A stretch of 46,915 bases of DNA from Cohnella lubricantis. GTDB taxonomy: Bacteria > Bacillota > Bacilli > Paenibacillales > Paenibacillaceae. The position numbers and the translations under genes were made by a program. The stretch covers positions 1 to 46,915 of the forward strand of contig NZ_JACJVN010000080.1 in assembly GCF_014212015.1 (NCBI RefSeq), written 5' to 3'. Each line of letters starts with the position of its first letter. Within the stretch, counting starts at the first letter, position 1. Below the pieces are notes generated by a model. It did no database searches, had not been told where the DNA came from, and worked only from the letters and a program-made list of their open reading frames with translations. Of the stretch, positions 8,667 to 20,927 are shown piece after piece.

Positions 8667-9599
8667 ATGACATTGACAATGAACACGGAACTAATATTAG
8701 AGACGCAAGGCTTAACGAAGAGATTAGGCGGCAAGCCGGTCGTGAACGGCGTTAATCTTCAGATCGGGCGCGGGGACATCTACGGCTTCCTCGGCCCGAA
8801 CGGCGCGGGCAAGACGACGACGATCCGCATGCTGCTCGGACTGGCCCGGCCGACGAACGGCGCGATCCGCATCTTCGGCAAGGATATCCGCAAGGAGCGG
8901 CTGGCGATTCTGCGCAAGGTCGGCTCGCTCGTCGAATATCCGTCTTATTACGGCCACCTGAACGCGGTCGAGAATCTAGAGGCCGTCCGCCGTCTCCTCC
9001 CCGGCGTGCCGAAGTCGCGGATCGACGAGGTGCTGTCGATCGTGCGCCTGACGAATGACGCGCGCCGCGCGGTCAAAGGCTACTCGCTCGGCATGAAGCA
9101 GCGCCTCGGCATCGCCACCGCGCTCCTCGGCGACCCGGAGCTGCTCATTCTGGACGAACCCACCAACGGCCTCGACCCAGCGGGCATTCAGGAGATTCGC
9201 GAGCTCATCAAGAGCCTGCCGAAGACGAGCGGCGTGACGATCCTCATCTCCAGCCACTTGCTCTCTGAAGTCGAGCAGATGGCCACGCGGGTGGGCATTA
9301 TCGCCAAAGGCAATCTCATCTATCAAGACAGCATCGAACGGCTGCGCGAGCAGGCGCAGGGCCGCATACGGCTCGGCGTGAGCGATCCCGAATCGGCCTG
9401 GCAGATGCTGCTCTCCTACGGCTATCCGGCGGAATGGGACCGTTCGAAGCTGACCGTCGGGCAGACTGACGACCGCACCGTCGCCAGCATCGTGTCGCGG
9501 CTCGTCAACCATCATTTTCAAGTGTATCGGGTGGAGGAGGAGCATGCGTCGCTGGAGAGCATCTTCCTCGAGATGACCGGATCGGAGGGGAGCCTGTAA
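8667..9599 (+). CDS. ABC transporter ATPase, lantibiotic/bacitracin-protection type (LanF/BcrA-like)
   Basis: 310 residues: one ABC domain (about 8-220) and a C-terminal extension of about 90. Walker A is GPNGAGKTT, the signature YSLGMKQRLG, Walker B LLILDEPTNGLDP and the H-loop SSHLLSEVE. The stretch SLVEYPSYYGHLNAVENL is typical of LanF/BcrA ATPases. The start ATG 8667 follows GAGGTGAAGAGAG; an in-frame ATG at 8679 is possible but has no better site. The stop overlaps the first permease start by one base (TAATG). Together with two small permeases this makes the LanFEG arrangement, which expels cationic peptides from the membrane. No lantibiotic biosynthesis gene is visible, so it is more likely resistance than producer immunity. 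Confidence 0.9.
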   Translation: MTLTMNTELILETQGLTKRLGGKPVVNGVNLQIGRGDIYGFLGPNGAGKTTTIRMLLGLARPTNGAIRIFGKDIRKERLAILRKVGSLVEYPSYYGHLNAVENLEAVRRLLPGVPKSRIDEVLSIVRLTNDARRAVKGYSLGMKQRLGIATALLGDPELLILDEPTNGLDPAGIQEIRELIKSLPKTSGVTILISSHLLSEVEQMATRVGIIAKGNLIYQDSIERLREQAQGRIRLGVSDPESAWQMLLSYGYPAEWDRSKLTVGQTDDRTVASIVSRLVNHHFQVYRVEEEHASLESIFLEMTGSEGSL

Positions 9600-10330
9600 T
9601 GCTGCTGCGCATTCTCTCCTCCGAATTGCTGAAGATCCGCCGCAAGCTCATCTGGTTCCTCGTCGTGCTCGGCCCGCTCGGCGCCGTCGGCCTGCAGATC
9701 GTTAACTACGGCCTGCGCTGGGACTATCTGGTGCGTCCGGAGAAAGCGTCCGAACTGTGGAGCGACGCCATTCAAAGCGTTGAGAGCCTCGCGCTCCCCG
9801 CGCTGCTGATCGGCCTCGCCATTATCGCCTCCATGACAGCGGGTATCGAACATCAGATGAACGCTTGGAAAATGACGCTGGCGCTCCCGGTCAAGAAGCG
9901 CCACGTCTTCGCCGGCAAGTTCCTGCTGACCTCGCTGCTGCTGCTCGTCTCCTGTGTGCTGCTGGCTATCTTCACCTATATATTCGGCTCCGTTCTCAAC
10001 TCCATGATCGGCCTTCACGGACCCGTGCCGTTCGGCGAGCTGCTGCGCGCTTCCTTCTATCCGTATCTGGCCGCCATGCCGCTCATCGCGCTGCAATCCT
10101 GGCTGTCCGTCACGATGCACAACCAGGCCGTGCCGCTGACCGTCGGCATCGTCGGCATGATCGTTACGATGTTCGGCGCCTACCGGTTCCCTGACTGGGT
10201 TCCCTACAAGTGGCCGGCGCTCGTGAACACCTGGCCCCATCCGCTCTATGCTGTCGGCGCCGGCCTCGCGCTCGGATCTATCGTGCTCCTGCTCGGCATG
10301 GGCGAGTTCGTTCGAAAGGATGTGAAGTAG
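9599..10330 (+). CDS. ABC transporter permease, LanE/G-like (first)
   Basis: 243 residues with about six membrane helices. It starts with LRILSSELLKIRRKLIW, a segment common to this permease family, and contains TAGIEHQMNAWKMTLALPVKKRHVF, where the conserved GxxxWKxxLALPV feature precedes a helix. It resembles its neighbour at 10331, suggesting an old duplication (both start with S-E-LLKIRR/WLKIRR and share the ALPVK(K/R)xHVFxxKF motif). It is co-translated with the ATPase (one-base overlap), and its TAG is followed immediately by the next ATG. It should form the membrane pore with the second permease. Confidence 0.87.
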   Translation: MLLRILSSELLKIRRKLIWFLVVLGPLGAVGLQIVNYGLRWDYLVRPEKASELWSDAIQSVESLALPALLIGLAIIASMTAGIEHQMNAWKMTLALPVKKRHVFAGKFLLTSLLLLVSCVLLAIFTYIFGSVLNSMIGLHGPVPFGELLRASFYPYLAAMPLIALQSWLSVTMHNQAVPLTVGIVGMIVTMFGAYRFPDWVPYKWPALVNTWPHPLYAVGAGLALGSIVLLLGMGEFVRKDVK

Positions 10331-11056
10331 ATGATTCGCATGTTCCGCTCGGAATGGCTGAAGATCCGCCGTTCCGTCCTCTGGCTGCTCGCGGTCGTCA
10401 GTCCGCTGCTCGCCGGCTTGTTCGGCCTGTTCGGCGCCGAGAACGAAGGCGACTTCCCATGGCAGGAGGCGCTGTCCCTCATGTCCGTGCTGCACGCCAT
10501 GCTGTTCCTGCCGCTATTGACCGGCGTATTCGCGGCTGTCGTCTGCCGCTACGAGCATGGCGGCGGCGGCTGGAAAGCGATGCTTGCCATGCCCGTGAAG
10601 CGAACGCACGTCTTCTGCGCCAAGTTCGCCGTCGTCATGCTTCTGCTGGCCTTGACGCAGCTGCTGCTCCTGGCCGCGCTGCTCATCGTCGGCTTCGCGC
10701 ACGGCTTCACGAGCCCGATCCCGTGGCACGATCTGCTCGTCTCCTTCGGCGGAGGCTGGGTCGCCTGCCTGCCGCTCGCCGCCCTGCAGCTGTTCGTGTC
10801 CATCGCGTTCCAGAGCTTTGCCGCGCCGCTGGCAGTCAACGTCATCCTGACGCTGCCGAACATCATGGTCTTGAACTCGGCGAAGTACGCCCCGTATGAT
10901 CCATGGGCGCAGCCGATGCTCGCCATGCTTCCGCGGGGCAGCATGGCTGCCAGCGCGCTTAACCTGTCGCTGGAGACGCTCTACCTCGTCGTGCTCGGCA
11001 GCTTCTGCGTCTTCTTCGCGGCGGGATTGACGTACTTCAACCGCAGAGCGGCATGA
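10331..11056 (+). CDS. ABC transporter permease, LanE/G-like (second)
   Basis: 241 residues, about six membrane helices, homologous in layout to the preceding permease: RSEWLKIRRSVLWLL at the start and WKAMLAMPVKRTHVFCAKF near residues 75-95. No space separates it from the preceding stop codon, so translation is coupled. It is the last gene of the operon and is followed by an 11-base-stem hairpin. With the ATPase and first permease it completes the peptide-protection transporter. Confidence 0.87.
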   Translation: MIRMFRSEWLKIRRSVLWLLAVVSPLLAGLFGLFGAENEGDFPWQEALSLMSVLHAMLFLPLLTGVFAAVVCRYEHGGGGWKAMLAMPVKRTHVFCAKFAVVMLLLALTQLLLLAALLIVGFAHGFTSPIPWHDLLVSFGGGWVACLPLAALQLFVSIAFQSFAAPLAVNVILTLPNIMVLNSAKYAPYDPWAQPMLAMLPRGSMAASALNLSLETLYLVVLGSFCVFFAAGLTYFNRRAA

Positions 11057-11061
11057 CAATA

Positions 11062-11088
11062 GAGCAGTCCGGTTCCCCCGGACTGCTC
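11062..11088. terminator. Bidirectional terminator between ABC operon and hydrolase gene
   Basis: Perfect 11-base stem GAGCAGTCCGG/CCGGACTGCTC with a TTCCC loop. It lies between two convergent genes and probably serves both. The T-tracts are weak. Confidence 0.75.
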
Positions 11089-11092
11089 CAGT

Positions 11093-11701
11093 TTATGCGG
11101 TGATCAAGCAAGACGCCGCAACGACCGATGCTTTTCGATCGCCTAGCAATGGGTAGTCATACAGGCAGCCTTCATAGATCTTCTCGAACACCGGGTGGCG
11201 GAAGAAGTCGTCAGGCGTGACCAGCGCCGCCGGCCGTTCCCAGAGCGGCATGCCAGATTGTGCCAGCGCCTCGGCTACGAATTGGGAGCAGAAGTAGGCG
11301 TTCTTGCGCTTGAAGTCGAGCCCCACCAGCACGCCCAGCAATCCGAATAGGTTATACCGATAATCCTCCCGATTCCGCTGGAACAGCTGCAGCACCCGAA
11401 TCGCCTCCGCCCGCTGCTGCTTCGACACCCGCATGCGGAGCAGCACGCAGCGCGTGTTCGGGTAGCAGCTGTAAGTCCCCTCATAGACGTCCTCTTCGAC
11501 GAAGCCGGCATCCCATGCGTTCGTCGGGCGCTTGCGGCCGAAGCTGTACAGTTGGTTCAATCCGGCATCGAGCGCCAGCGACGCATGATTATACGGCGCG
11601 GACGTGAACCGCTTGATCAGCGTCGTGAACAAAGTGCCGGTGTCCGTCAGCAGCACGTATATGCTGTTATCCGCATCCTCTATAGACTGAATCCGAGTCA
11701 T
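11093..11701 (-). CDS. Papain-like (NlpC/P60-superfamily, YiiX-type) hydrolase
   Basis: 202 residues from MTRIQ. The start ATG 11701 has GAGGTG six bases upstream; a GTG at 11710 overlaps that site and is unlikely. The pattern is that of the permuted papain-like fold: an early histidine in APYNHASLAL and a late cysteine in YFCSQFVAEAL, with DDFFRHP near the end. There is no signal peptide or membrane helix, so it acts in the cytoplasm or is a non-secreted homologue. Members are annotated as amidases or lipid/peptidoglycan hydrolases; the substrate here is unknown. It is convergent with the peptide-resistance ABC operon, and the shared hairpin is its terminator. Confidence 0.7.
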   Translation of the reverse strand: MTRIQSIEDADNSIYVLLTDTGTLFTTLIKRFTSAPYNHASLALDAGLNQLYSFGRKRPTNAWDAGFVEEDVYEGTYSCYPNTRCVLLRMRVSKQQRAEAIRVLQLFQRNREDYRYNLFGLLGVLVGLDFKRKNAYFCSQFVAEALAQSGMPLWERPAALVTPDDFFRHPVFEKIYEGCLYDYPLLGDRKASVVAASCLITA

Positions 11702-11873
11702 GTCAATCACCTCGAATTTAGCTTATCAGACGCCGCGGATGGCGAGACCAATCCTCGGTTCTGGTTCGGATTAGACTTTAGTCGGGGAATAGCGCCGGAT
11801 CTGTCGCCTATAGCGCTGCAACGATATGGACAACTAATCGCTATGAGGCGCCAGTTGCTGACACAGCAACCAG

Positions 11874-11917
11874 AGAGGGCGGTCCCCCAGGTCCAAGACC
11901 TATGGGAACCGCCCTCT
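11874..11917 (-). terminator. Terminator downstream of eno
   Basis: Long stem AGAGGGCGGT...ACCGCCCTCT with an additional CCC/GGG, loop about 16 bases. It follows the eno stop by 27 bases. The T-tract on the minus strand is weak. A smaller hairpin GTTGCTG/CAGCAAC lies just beyond (11854-11870). Confidence 0.65.
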
Positions 11918-11944
11918 TCTATGCCTATATGCTAAACGCAGCCC

Positions 11945-13312
<1,368 letters not shown>

Positions 13313-13337
13313 TCATGCCTCGCCCGTAAGCCGGCGA

Positions 13338-13835
13338 GCTTCCGCCGCTCTGTAACCCGATATTTCCGGCTTACAGAGCTCTCGCGGCGCTTCCGCCGCT
13401 CTGTAACCCGATATTTCCGGCTTACAGTACTCTTGCGGCGCTTCCGCCGCTCTGTAACCCGACTTTTCCGGCTTACAGTGCTCTTGCGGCGCTTCCGCTC
13501 CTCTGTAACCCGATATTTCCGGCTTACAGTGCTCTTGCAGCGCTTCCGCTCCGCTGTAACCCGACTTTTCCGGCTTACAGTGCTCTCGCGGCGCTTCCGC
13601 TCCTCTGTAACCCGACTTTTCCGGCTTACAGTGCTCTCGCGGCGCTTCCGCCGCTCTGTAACCCGACTTTTCCGGCTTACAGTGCTCTTGCGGCGCTTCC
13701 GCCGCTCTGTAACCCGATATTTCCGGCTTACAGAGCTTTTGCGGCGCTTCCGCTCCTCTGTAACCCGACTTTTCCGGCTTACAGAGCTCTTGCAGCGCTT
13801 CCGCCGCTCTGTAACCCGACTTTTCCGGCTTACAG
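13338..13835. repeat. Tandem array of ten 51-bp units, each with a dyad
   Basis: Ten units with exactly constant 51-base period (TGTAACCC at 13351, 13402, 13453, 13504, 13555, 13606, 13657, 13708, 13759, 13810). Each carries a 27-base imperfect dyad, CTGTAACCCG ... CGGCTTACAG, with one internal mismatch and a seven-base loop that is either ATATTTC or ACTTTTC. The linker alternates between CCGCTC and CTCCTC forms. It fills the gpmI-eno spacer of the glycolytic operon and is read on the minus strand as ten potential hairpins. No gene is supported inside it. Confidence 0.95.
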
Positions 13836-13879
13836 CAGCAGCGGCAGTGGGGAAGCAGCGGCGCCAGCTGGCCGACGCC

Positions 13880-15415
13880 CTACTGAACCAGCGTCTTGCC
13901 GGTCATTTCCTTCGGCTGCGGCAGCTCGAGCAGCGTCAGCATCGTCGGCGCTACGTCGGCGAGGATGCCGCCTTCGCGCAGCGTCACGCCTTGCTTCGTC
14001 ACGATGCACGGCACCGGATTGGTCGTGTGCGCCGTGAACGGACGGCCTTGGTCGTCGATGACCATGTCGGCGTTGCCGTGGTCGGCGATGATGACGGCGA
14101 CGCCGCCCTTCGCCACGATGGCATCGACGACGCGCCCGAGACACTCGTCCGTCGCTTCAACCGCCTTGATCGTCGGCTCCAGCATGCCGGAGTGCCCGAC
14201 CATGTCCGGGTTCGCGAAGTTCAGGATGATCGCGTCGTGCTTCTCCGCCTCGATCTCCTTCACCGCCGCATCCGCCACTTCATACGCGCTCATCTCCGGC
14301 TGCAGGTCATAAGTAGCGACCTTCGGCGAATTGATGAGGATGCGCGTCTCGCCCGGGAGCTGCACGTCACGGCCGCCGCTGAAGAAGAAGGTGACGTGCG
14401 GGTACTTCTCCGTCTCGGCGATGCGAAGCTGCGTCTTGCCTTGCTGCACGAGCACTTCGCCGAGCGTGTTGTCGAGCTCCTTCGGCTTGTAGGCGACGAA
14501 GCCGCCGACCGATTCGGAGAACAGCGTCAAGCAGACGAAGTACAGGTTCTTCGGGAACTTGTCGCCGCGGTCGAAGCCGCGGAAGTCTTCGTTGGTGAAC
14601 ACGTTCGACAGCTGAATCGCACGGTCCGGACGGAAGTTGAAGAACACGACCGCATCCTCCGCTTCGACCAGCCCGACCGGTTTGCCGTCTTCGCCTACGA
14701 TAACGGTCGGCATAACGAATTCGTCCATGACCGACTTCTCGTAAGACTCCTTAACCGCTTGGATCGGGTCCTGATAAGCCGGGCCTTCGCCATAGACCAT
14801 GGCGCGGTACGACTTCTCCACGCGTTCCCACCGCTTGTCGCGGTCCATCGCGTAGTAGCGGCCTTGGACCGTTGCGATCCGGCCGATGCCAATCTCCTTG
14901 ATTCTCTCCTGAAGCTGCGTCAGATAACCAACCGCGCTGTCCGGCGCCACATCGCGTCCGTCGAGGAACGCGTGGATGTACACTTCGGACAGCCCTTCCT
15001 TCTTCGCGAGCTCGAGCAGCGCGAAGCAGTGCGCGATGTGGCTGTGCACGCCGCCGTCGGAGAGCAGGCCGTACAGGTGCAGCTTCTTGCCGTTCTGCTT
15101 GGCGTGGCGAACCGCGCCAAGCAACGTTTCATTTTCATAAAAATCGCCTTCCCGAATCGACTTCGTAATCCGGGTCAGGTCTTGATACACGATGCGTCCC
15201 GCGCCGATGTTCAGGTGGCCGACTTCCGAGTTGCCCATCTGCCCTTCCGGCAGGCCGACCGCTTCCCCTTGCGCCGTCAATTGCGTATGGGGATAAGTCG
15301 ACCATAGACGGTCGAAGTTCGGCTTCTTCGCTTGAGCAACGGCGTTGCCGTGCGTCTCCTCGCGAAGGCCGAAGCCATCAAGAATAATTAGCGCTACCGG
15401 TTTAGGTGCCGCCAT
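13880..15415 (-). CDS. gpmI: 2,3-bisphosphoglycerate-independent phosphoglycerate mutase
   Basis: Interconverts 3- and 2-phosphoglycerate with a metal-bound phosphoserine intermediate; manganese-dependent. 511 residues from [10 protein letters not shown]. Motifs: N-terminal [11 protein letters not shown] (metal Asp), nucleophile S63 in MGNSEVGH, substrate arginines in [10 protein letters not shown] and FNFRPDRA, and C-terminal metal ligands [12 protein letters not shown] and [12 protein letters not shown] 15415 comes one base after the tpiA stop (TAAGATG), so the upstream in-frame extension to 15520 is rejected. Part of the cggR-gapA-pgk-tpiA-gpmI-eno operon. The 640-base gap to eno after it is the only long spacer in the operon. 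Confidence 0.98.
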   Translation of the reverse strand: MAAPKPVALIILDGFGLREETHGNAVAQAKKPNFDRLWSTYPHTQLTAQGEAVGLPEGQMGNSEVGHLNIGAGRIVYQDLTRITKSIREGDFYENETLLGAVRHAKQNGKKLHLYGLLSDGGVHSHIAHCFALLELAKKEGLSEVYIHAFLDGRDVAPDSAVGYLTQLQERIKEIGIGRIATVQGRYYAMDRDKRWERVEKSYRAMVYGEGPAYQDPIQAVKESYEKSVMDEFVMPTVIVGEDGKPVGLVEAEDAVVFFNFRPDRAIQLSNVFTNEDFRGFDRGDKFPKNLYFVCLTLFSESVGGFVAYKPKELDNTLGEVLVQQGKTQLRIAETEKYPHVTFFFSGGRDVQLPGETRILINSPKVATYDLQPEMSAYEVADAAVKEIEAEKHDAIILNFANPDMVGHSGMLEPTIKAVEATDECLGRVVDAIVAKGGVAVIIADHGNADMVIDDQGRPFTAHTTNPVPCIVTKQGVTLREGGILADVAPTMLTLLELPQPKEMTGKTLVQ

Positions 15416-15416
15416 C

Positions 15417-17365
<1,949 letters not shown>

Positions 17366-17408
17366 GGTCAGCTCTCCTTCGGCAGGTTCTACTCTATCCT
17401 TAACGGAC

Positions 17409-17438
17409 TTAAAGAGGAGCGCGTGGACTCCTCTTTAA
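17409..17438 (-). terminator. Intercistronic hairpin between gapA and pgk
   Basis: Perfect 11-base stem TTAAAGAGGAG/CTCCTCTTTAA with an eight-base loop, about 30 bases after the gapA stop. Without a T-run it is a weak terminator or an mRNA 3'-end stabiliser that would raise gapA over pgk. In Bacillus subtilis gapA transcripts also end or are processed here. Confidence 0.7.
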
Positions 17439-17467
17439 ATGGCCGTTCTGCGGAATATGCTCTAGTC

Positions 17468-18514
<1,047 letters not shown>

Positions 18515-18522
18515 CTATAAGA

Positions 18523-18538
18523 GGCGCATTAATGCGCC
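18523..18538. repeat. Perfect 16-bp palindrome between cggR and gapA
   Basis: GGCGCATT followed directly by AATGCGCC, 48 bases upstream of gapA. In the RNA it would form a hairpin near the 5' end of a processed gapA message. A second GC hairpin, GCGCG-GGGA-CGCGC, lies at about 18579-18592. Confidence 0.75.
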
Positions 18539-18605
18539 AAGACCACATGGATCGCATGCCAATTCTTCTTCGGTCTCGCGCGGGGACGCGCGCAAGGCCC
18601 ATCGA

Positions 18606-19628
18606 TTAAGCGCGGCGCAGCGCTTCCTCCGCCGCGGCTTCGTCCGTCACGAGCACGTCGTCGTGGCCGAATCGCATTACCGAGGCGATCGCTTCGCCCT
18701 TGCTTCGTCCGCCGGCCAATCCGATGACCGTGCCTGCGGCTTCGATATCCTCGAGCCGCAGACCCGCCGTTACCATCCGGTGAACGACTCGGCCCTCCCG
18801 GTCGAAGTAGTATCCGAACGCTTCCGCCAGCGCGCCGTCTCGGATCAACTCATCGATCGTCTCCTGGCTCAGCTTCCGCCGCCGGGCCATCGTTGCCGCA
18901 TCGCCGATGCCGTGGACGACGATGCGGGCGGACCGGATCATGTCGACGACTTCCCGGACGTTCGGCTCCTGCATGATGCTCTGATAGGCATCTTCGCTGA
19001 GATGGTCCGGCACGTGCAGCATCCGATACCGTGCGCCCGTTCGCTTGGCGAGCTCCGAGGCGATGGTGTTCGCCTGATAGTCGACGCTCTCGCCCAGGCC
19101 GCCTCGGGCAGGCACGAACCAGTTGTCCTTCATCGGTGCGCTCACCTTGAGGTGGGCGGCCATCCGGGCCATCGTCGTGCCGCCCATGACAGCGACGATA
19201 TCGCCTGGCTCCATCGATTGGGCGAGCACGCGGCTGCCCGCGCGCCCAATCTCCCGCTTCACGTCGTCGGATTCGTCCGAATCGCCGGCTACGATGACGA
19301 CCTTGCGCAGACCGAACTTCAGGCGAACCGCCTCTTCGAGCTCGGACAAGCCGAACAGTTCCTTGACGAGCGGCTCCAGCTCTTCGAGCAGCCGCCGGCC
19401 GGCTTCGCTAAGCGTTACGCCGGATGTGCCGGCATCGAGAAGCCCCTGCTCCCTCAGCAGATCAAGCTCGGCCCGGAGCGTTCTCTCCGTCAGATCCAAG
19501 CTGGCGGCTAGGCTGCGCCGTCCCATCGTTCCTGCGACGAAGATGCGGTGGAGAATCTTGTACCGCTTCTCCATGACTTGCACTAGGTCGGGAACGAGCT
19601 TCTTCTGAATATGAAGGATGTCCCGCAA
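18606..19628 (-). CDS. cggR: Central glycolytic genes regulator CggR
   Basis: SorC-family repressor of the glycolytic operon, relieved by fructose 1,6-bisphosphate. 340 residues. The N-terminal helix-turn-helix reads GRRSLAASLDLTERTLRAEL (about 36-55); the C-terminal sugar-phosphate-binding domain has GGTTMARMA, GGLGES, HGIGDAATMA and GLAGGRSKGEAI. The start is a TTG at 19628, chosen because the N-terminus IQKKLVPDLVQVMEKRY aligns with what I recall of B. subtilis CggR and because a G-rich site (AAAGGGGGG) precedes it. The rare TTG may keep expression low. The operator and promoter lie just upstream (19678-19753). Confidence 0.95.
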   Translation of the reverse strand: MRDILHIQKKLVPDLVQVMEKRYKILHRIFVAGTMGRRSLAASLDLTERTLRAELDLLREQGLLDAGTSGVTLSEAGRRLLEELEPLVKELFGLSELEEAVRLKFGLRKVVIVAGDSDESDDVKREIGRAGSRVLAQSMEPGDIVAVMGGTTMARMAAHLKVSAPMKDNWFVPARGGLGESVDYQANTIASELAKRTGARYRMLHVPDHLSEDAYQSIMQEPNVREVVDMIRSARIVVHGIGDAATMARRRKLSQETIDELIRDGALAEAFGYYFDREGRVVHRMVTAGLRLEDIEAAGTVIGLAGGRSKGEAIASVMRFGHDDVLVTDEAAAEEALRRA

Positions 19629-19677
19629 AAGTTAGGCCCCCCTTTGCCGGTTGGCCTCGGCATGTATGCAAGCGATA

Positions 19678-19717
19678 GCTGGACGCTTTATGTCCCGCCA
19701 CACCCATTTAAGTCCCA
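19678..19717 (-). promoter_or_regulatory. CggR operator (two GGGAC repeats)
   Basis: On the minus strand two direct repeats, TGGGACTTA and GCGGGACATA, followed by GTCCAGC, arranged at the same spacing as the B. subtilis CggR operator I know. It sits between the -10 element and the cggR start, so binding would block an elongating or initiating polymerase. Confidence 0.85.
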
Positions 19718-19724
19718 CAACCAC

Positions 19725-19753
19725 ATTTTAACGAAACCTCCCTTCTTATGCAA
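19725..19753 (-). promoter_or_regulatory. Sigma-A promoter of the cggR-gapA-...-eno operon
   Basis: -35 TTGCAT (19748-19753), 17-base spacer, -10 TAAAAT (19725-19730) on the minus strand, directly followed by the CggR operator. Confidence 0.85.
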
Positions 19754-19798
19754 GGGACGCCTTCAAATATTTGCCCTCTTTTCATTTTCGGATTCGTA

Positions 19799-19827
19799 TT
19801 GCTTTTTACACCTCGATCGCCTATAAT
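19799..19827 (+). promoter_or_regulatory. Promoter of the tRNA-Arg gene
   Basis: -35 TTGCTT (19799-19804), 17-base spacer, perfect -10 TATAAT (19822-19827). It diverges from the cggR promoter and lies 95 bases before the tRNA. Confidence 0.75.
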
Positions 19828-19849
19828 AATTTTTGCTGTCCTTTAACAC

Positions 19850-19896
19850 AGCAGTTACTGGCAACTAAGCAGTTACTGGCAACAGAGCAGTTAATG
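19850..19896. repeat. 18-bp direct repeat, about 2.5 copies
   Basis: AGCAGTTACTGGCAAC repeats at 19850 and 19868, and a diverged third copy starts at 19886 (AGCAGTTAATGCC). The period is exactly 18. It lies in the leader between the tRNA-Arg promoter and the tRNA. Confidence 0.8.
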
Positions 19897-19922
19897 CCTG
19901 CATGCCATTGACAGCTATCCAT

Positions 19923-19997
19923 GCGCCCGTGGTCCAACGGATATGACGCAGGCCTCCGGAGCCTGAGATTGGGGTTCGATTCCCTACGGGCGCGCCA
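19923..19997 (+). tRNA. tRNA-Arg (anticodon CCG)
   Basis: A 75-base cloverleaf with encoded CCA. Acceptor GCGCCCG/CGGGCGC, anticodon stem CAGGC/GCCTG, loop CTCCGGA giving CCG (reads CGG), T-loop GGTTCGATTCC. It is single and followed by a terminator (20016-20044). Confidence 0.97.
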
Positions 19998-20015
19998 TAT
20001 AATCGACACAGACGA

Positions 20016-20044
20016 AGCGATCGCTGATGCGGCCGCTTTTTTTT
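20016..20044 (+). terminator. Terminator of tRNA-Arg
   Basis: Stem AGCGATCGC/GCGGCCGCT (one mismatch, one wobble) with a TGAT loop and eight T residues. Confidence 0.75.
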
Positions 20045-20055
20045 GATCTCGTCGG

Positions 20056-20095
20056 TTTGACTTTCTTTGACTTTTGTTTGCCAATCCTATAAAAT
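20056..20095 (+). promoter_or_regulatory. clpP promoter with CtsR box
   Basis: TTTGACT-TTC-TTTGACT (20056-20072) is, on the other strand, an exact match to the CtsR heptad pair RGTCAAA-NAN-RGTCAAA. The second TTGACT (20067-20072) is the -35 of a sigma-A promoter with a 17-base spacer and -10 TAAAAT (20090-20095), so the repressor covers the -35. Confidence 0.9.
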
Positions 20096-20128
20096 GAGGA
20101 AACTAACCATTCGAAGGAGGGTTCCCGT

Positions 20129-20710
20129 ATGAGTTTCGTCCCAATGGTCATTGAACAGAACAATCGCGGAGAACGGGCCTACGATATTTATTCCCGTCTA
20201 CTGAAGGATCGCATCATCTTCCTGGGCACCGGCGTTAACGATGTCGTCGCCAACTCGATCATCGCCCAGATGCTGTTCCTGGCTGCCGATGACCCGGAGA
20301 AGGACATCAGCCTCTACATCAACTCCCCTGGGGGTTCGATCACGGCCGGCATGGCAATCTACGACACGATGCAATTCATTAAGCCCGATGTGTCGACGAT
20401 CTGCGTGGGCATGGCCGCCTCCATGGGCGCCTTCCTGCTGGCTGCCGGAGCCAAAGGCAAGCGCTATGCGCTGCCGAACAGCGAAGTGATGATCCATCAG
20501 CCGCTCGGCGGGGCGGAGGGTCAAGCGAGCGACATCGAGATTCGCGCGCGCCGCATCCTCAAGCTGCGAGACAAGCTGAACCTTATTCTGTCCGAACGCA
20601 CCGGCCAGCCGCTCGAGAAGATCGAGAAGGATACCGACCGAGACAACTTCATGGATGCCGAAGAAGCGAGAGCCTACGGACTCGTCGATAAGGTTATCGA
20701 GAAGCTGTAA
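20129..20710 (+). CDS. clpP: ATP-dependent Clp protease proteolytic subunit
   Basis: Serine protease that forms the two-ring ClpP barrel and degrades substrates fed by ClpC, ClpX or ClpE. 193 residues. The catalytic triad is visible as S98 (GMAASMGA), H123 (MIHQPLGG) and D172 (DTDRDN). The glycine-rich loop [16 protein letters not shown] is intact. AAGGAGG lies seven to eight bases before ATG 20129. The CtsR box at the promoter shows heat-shock and protein-misfolding control. It stands between tRNA-Arg and the sda-type gene, each separated by its own terminator. In B. subtilis clpP also lies close to the cggR operon. Confidence 0.98.
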   Translation: MSFVPMVIEQNNRGERAYDIYSRLLKDRIIFLGTGVNDVVANSIIAQMLFLAADDPEKDISLYINSPGGSITAGMAIYDTMQFIKPDVSTICVGMAASMGAFLLAAGAKGKRYALPNSEVMIHQPLGGAEGQASDIEIRARRILKLRDKLNLILSERTGQPLEKIEKDTDRDNFMDAEEARAYGLVDKVIEKL

Positions 20711-20733
20711 GAGCCGCCAGCTATCCTATCCAA

Positions 20734-20775
20734 GAAGGCCCCTTCAAGCGCGTTCGCCGCTTGCCAAGGGGCCTT
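20734..20775 (+). terminator. Terminator of clpP
   Basis: Long stem AAGGCCCCTT ... AAGGGGCCTT with an inner AAGCG/CGCTT helix. Confidence 0.85.
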
Positions 20776-20927
20776 TACCACACTTATCTCATTCTGTCAA
20801 CAGAAATTCAAAGCTCTGAATCCCCCCTCTTCGAAATCAACTACACATGGTATGCTACTAAGTGAACATTCCATAAACAACCATATCTAGCTGTGGTCTA
20901 GAAATACCGCAAAGGGGGGATCCCCGT

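Noticed and set aside
13338..13835. CRISPR array
   Set aside because: Repeats are contiguous with no unique spacers and no cas genes; the period is fixed at 51.
13433..15307. Long plus-strand open frame over the 51-bp array and gpmI
   Set aside because: The 51-base period is 17 codons, so the repeat stays open in a frame by arithmetic. The rest is antisense to gpmI, and there is no ribosome binding site or plausible domain.
20776..20927. DnaA boxes upstream of the sda-type gene
   Set aside because: The best match differs from TTATCCACA at three positions.
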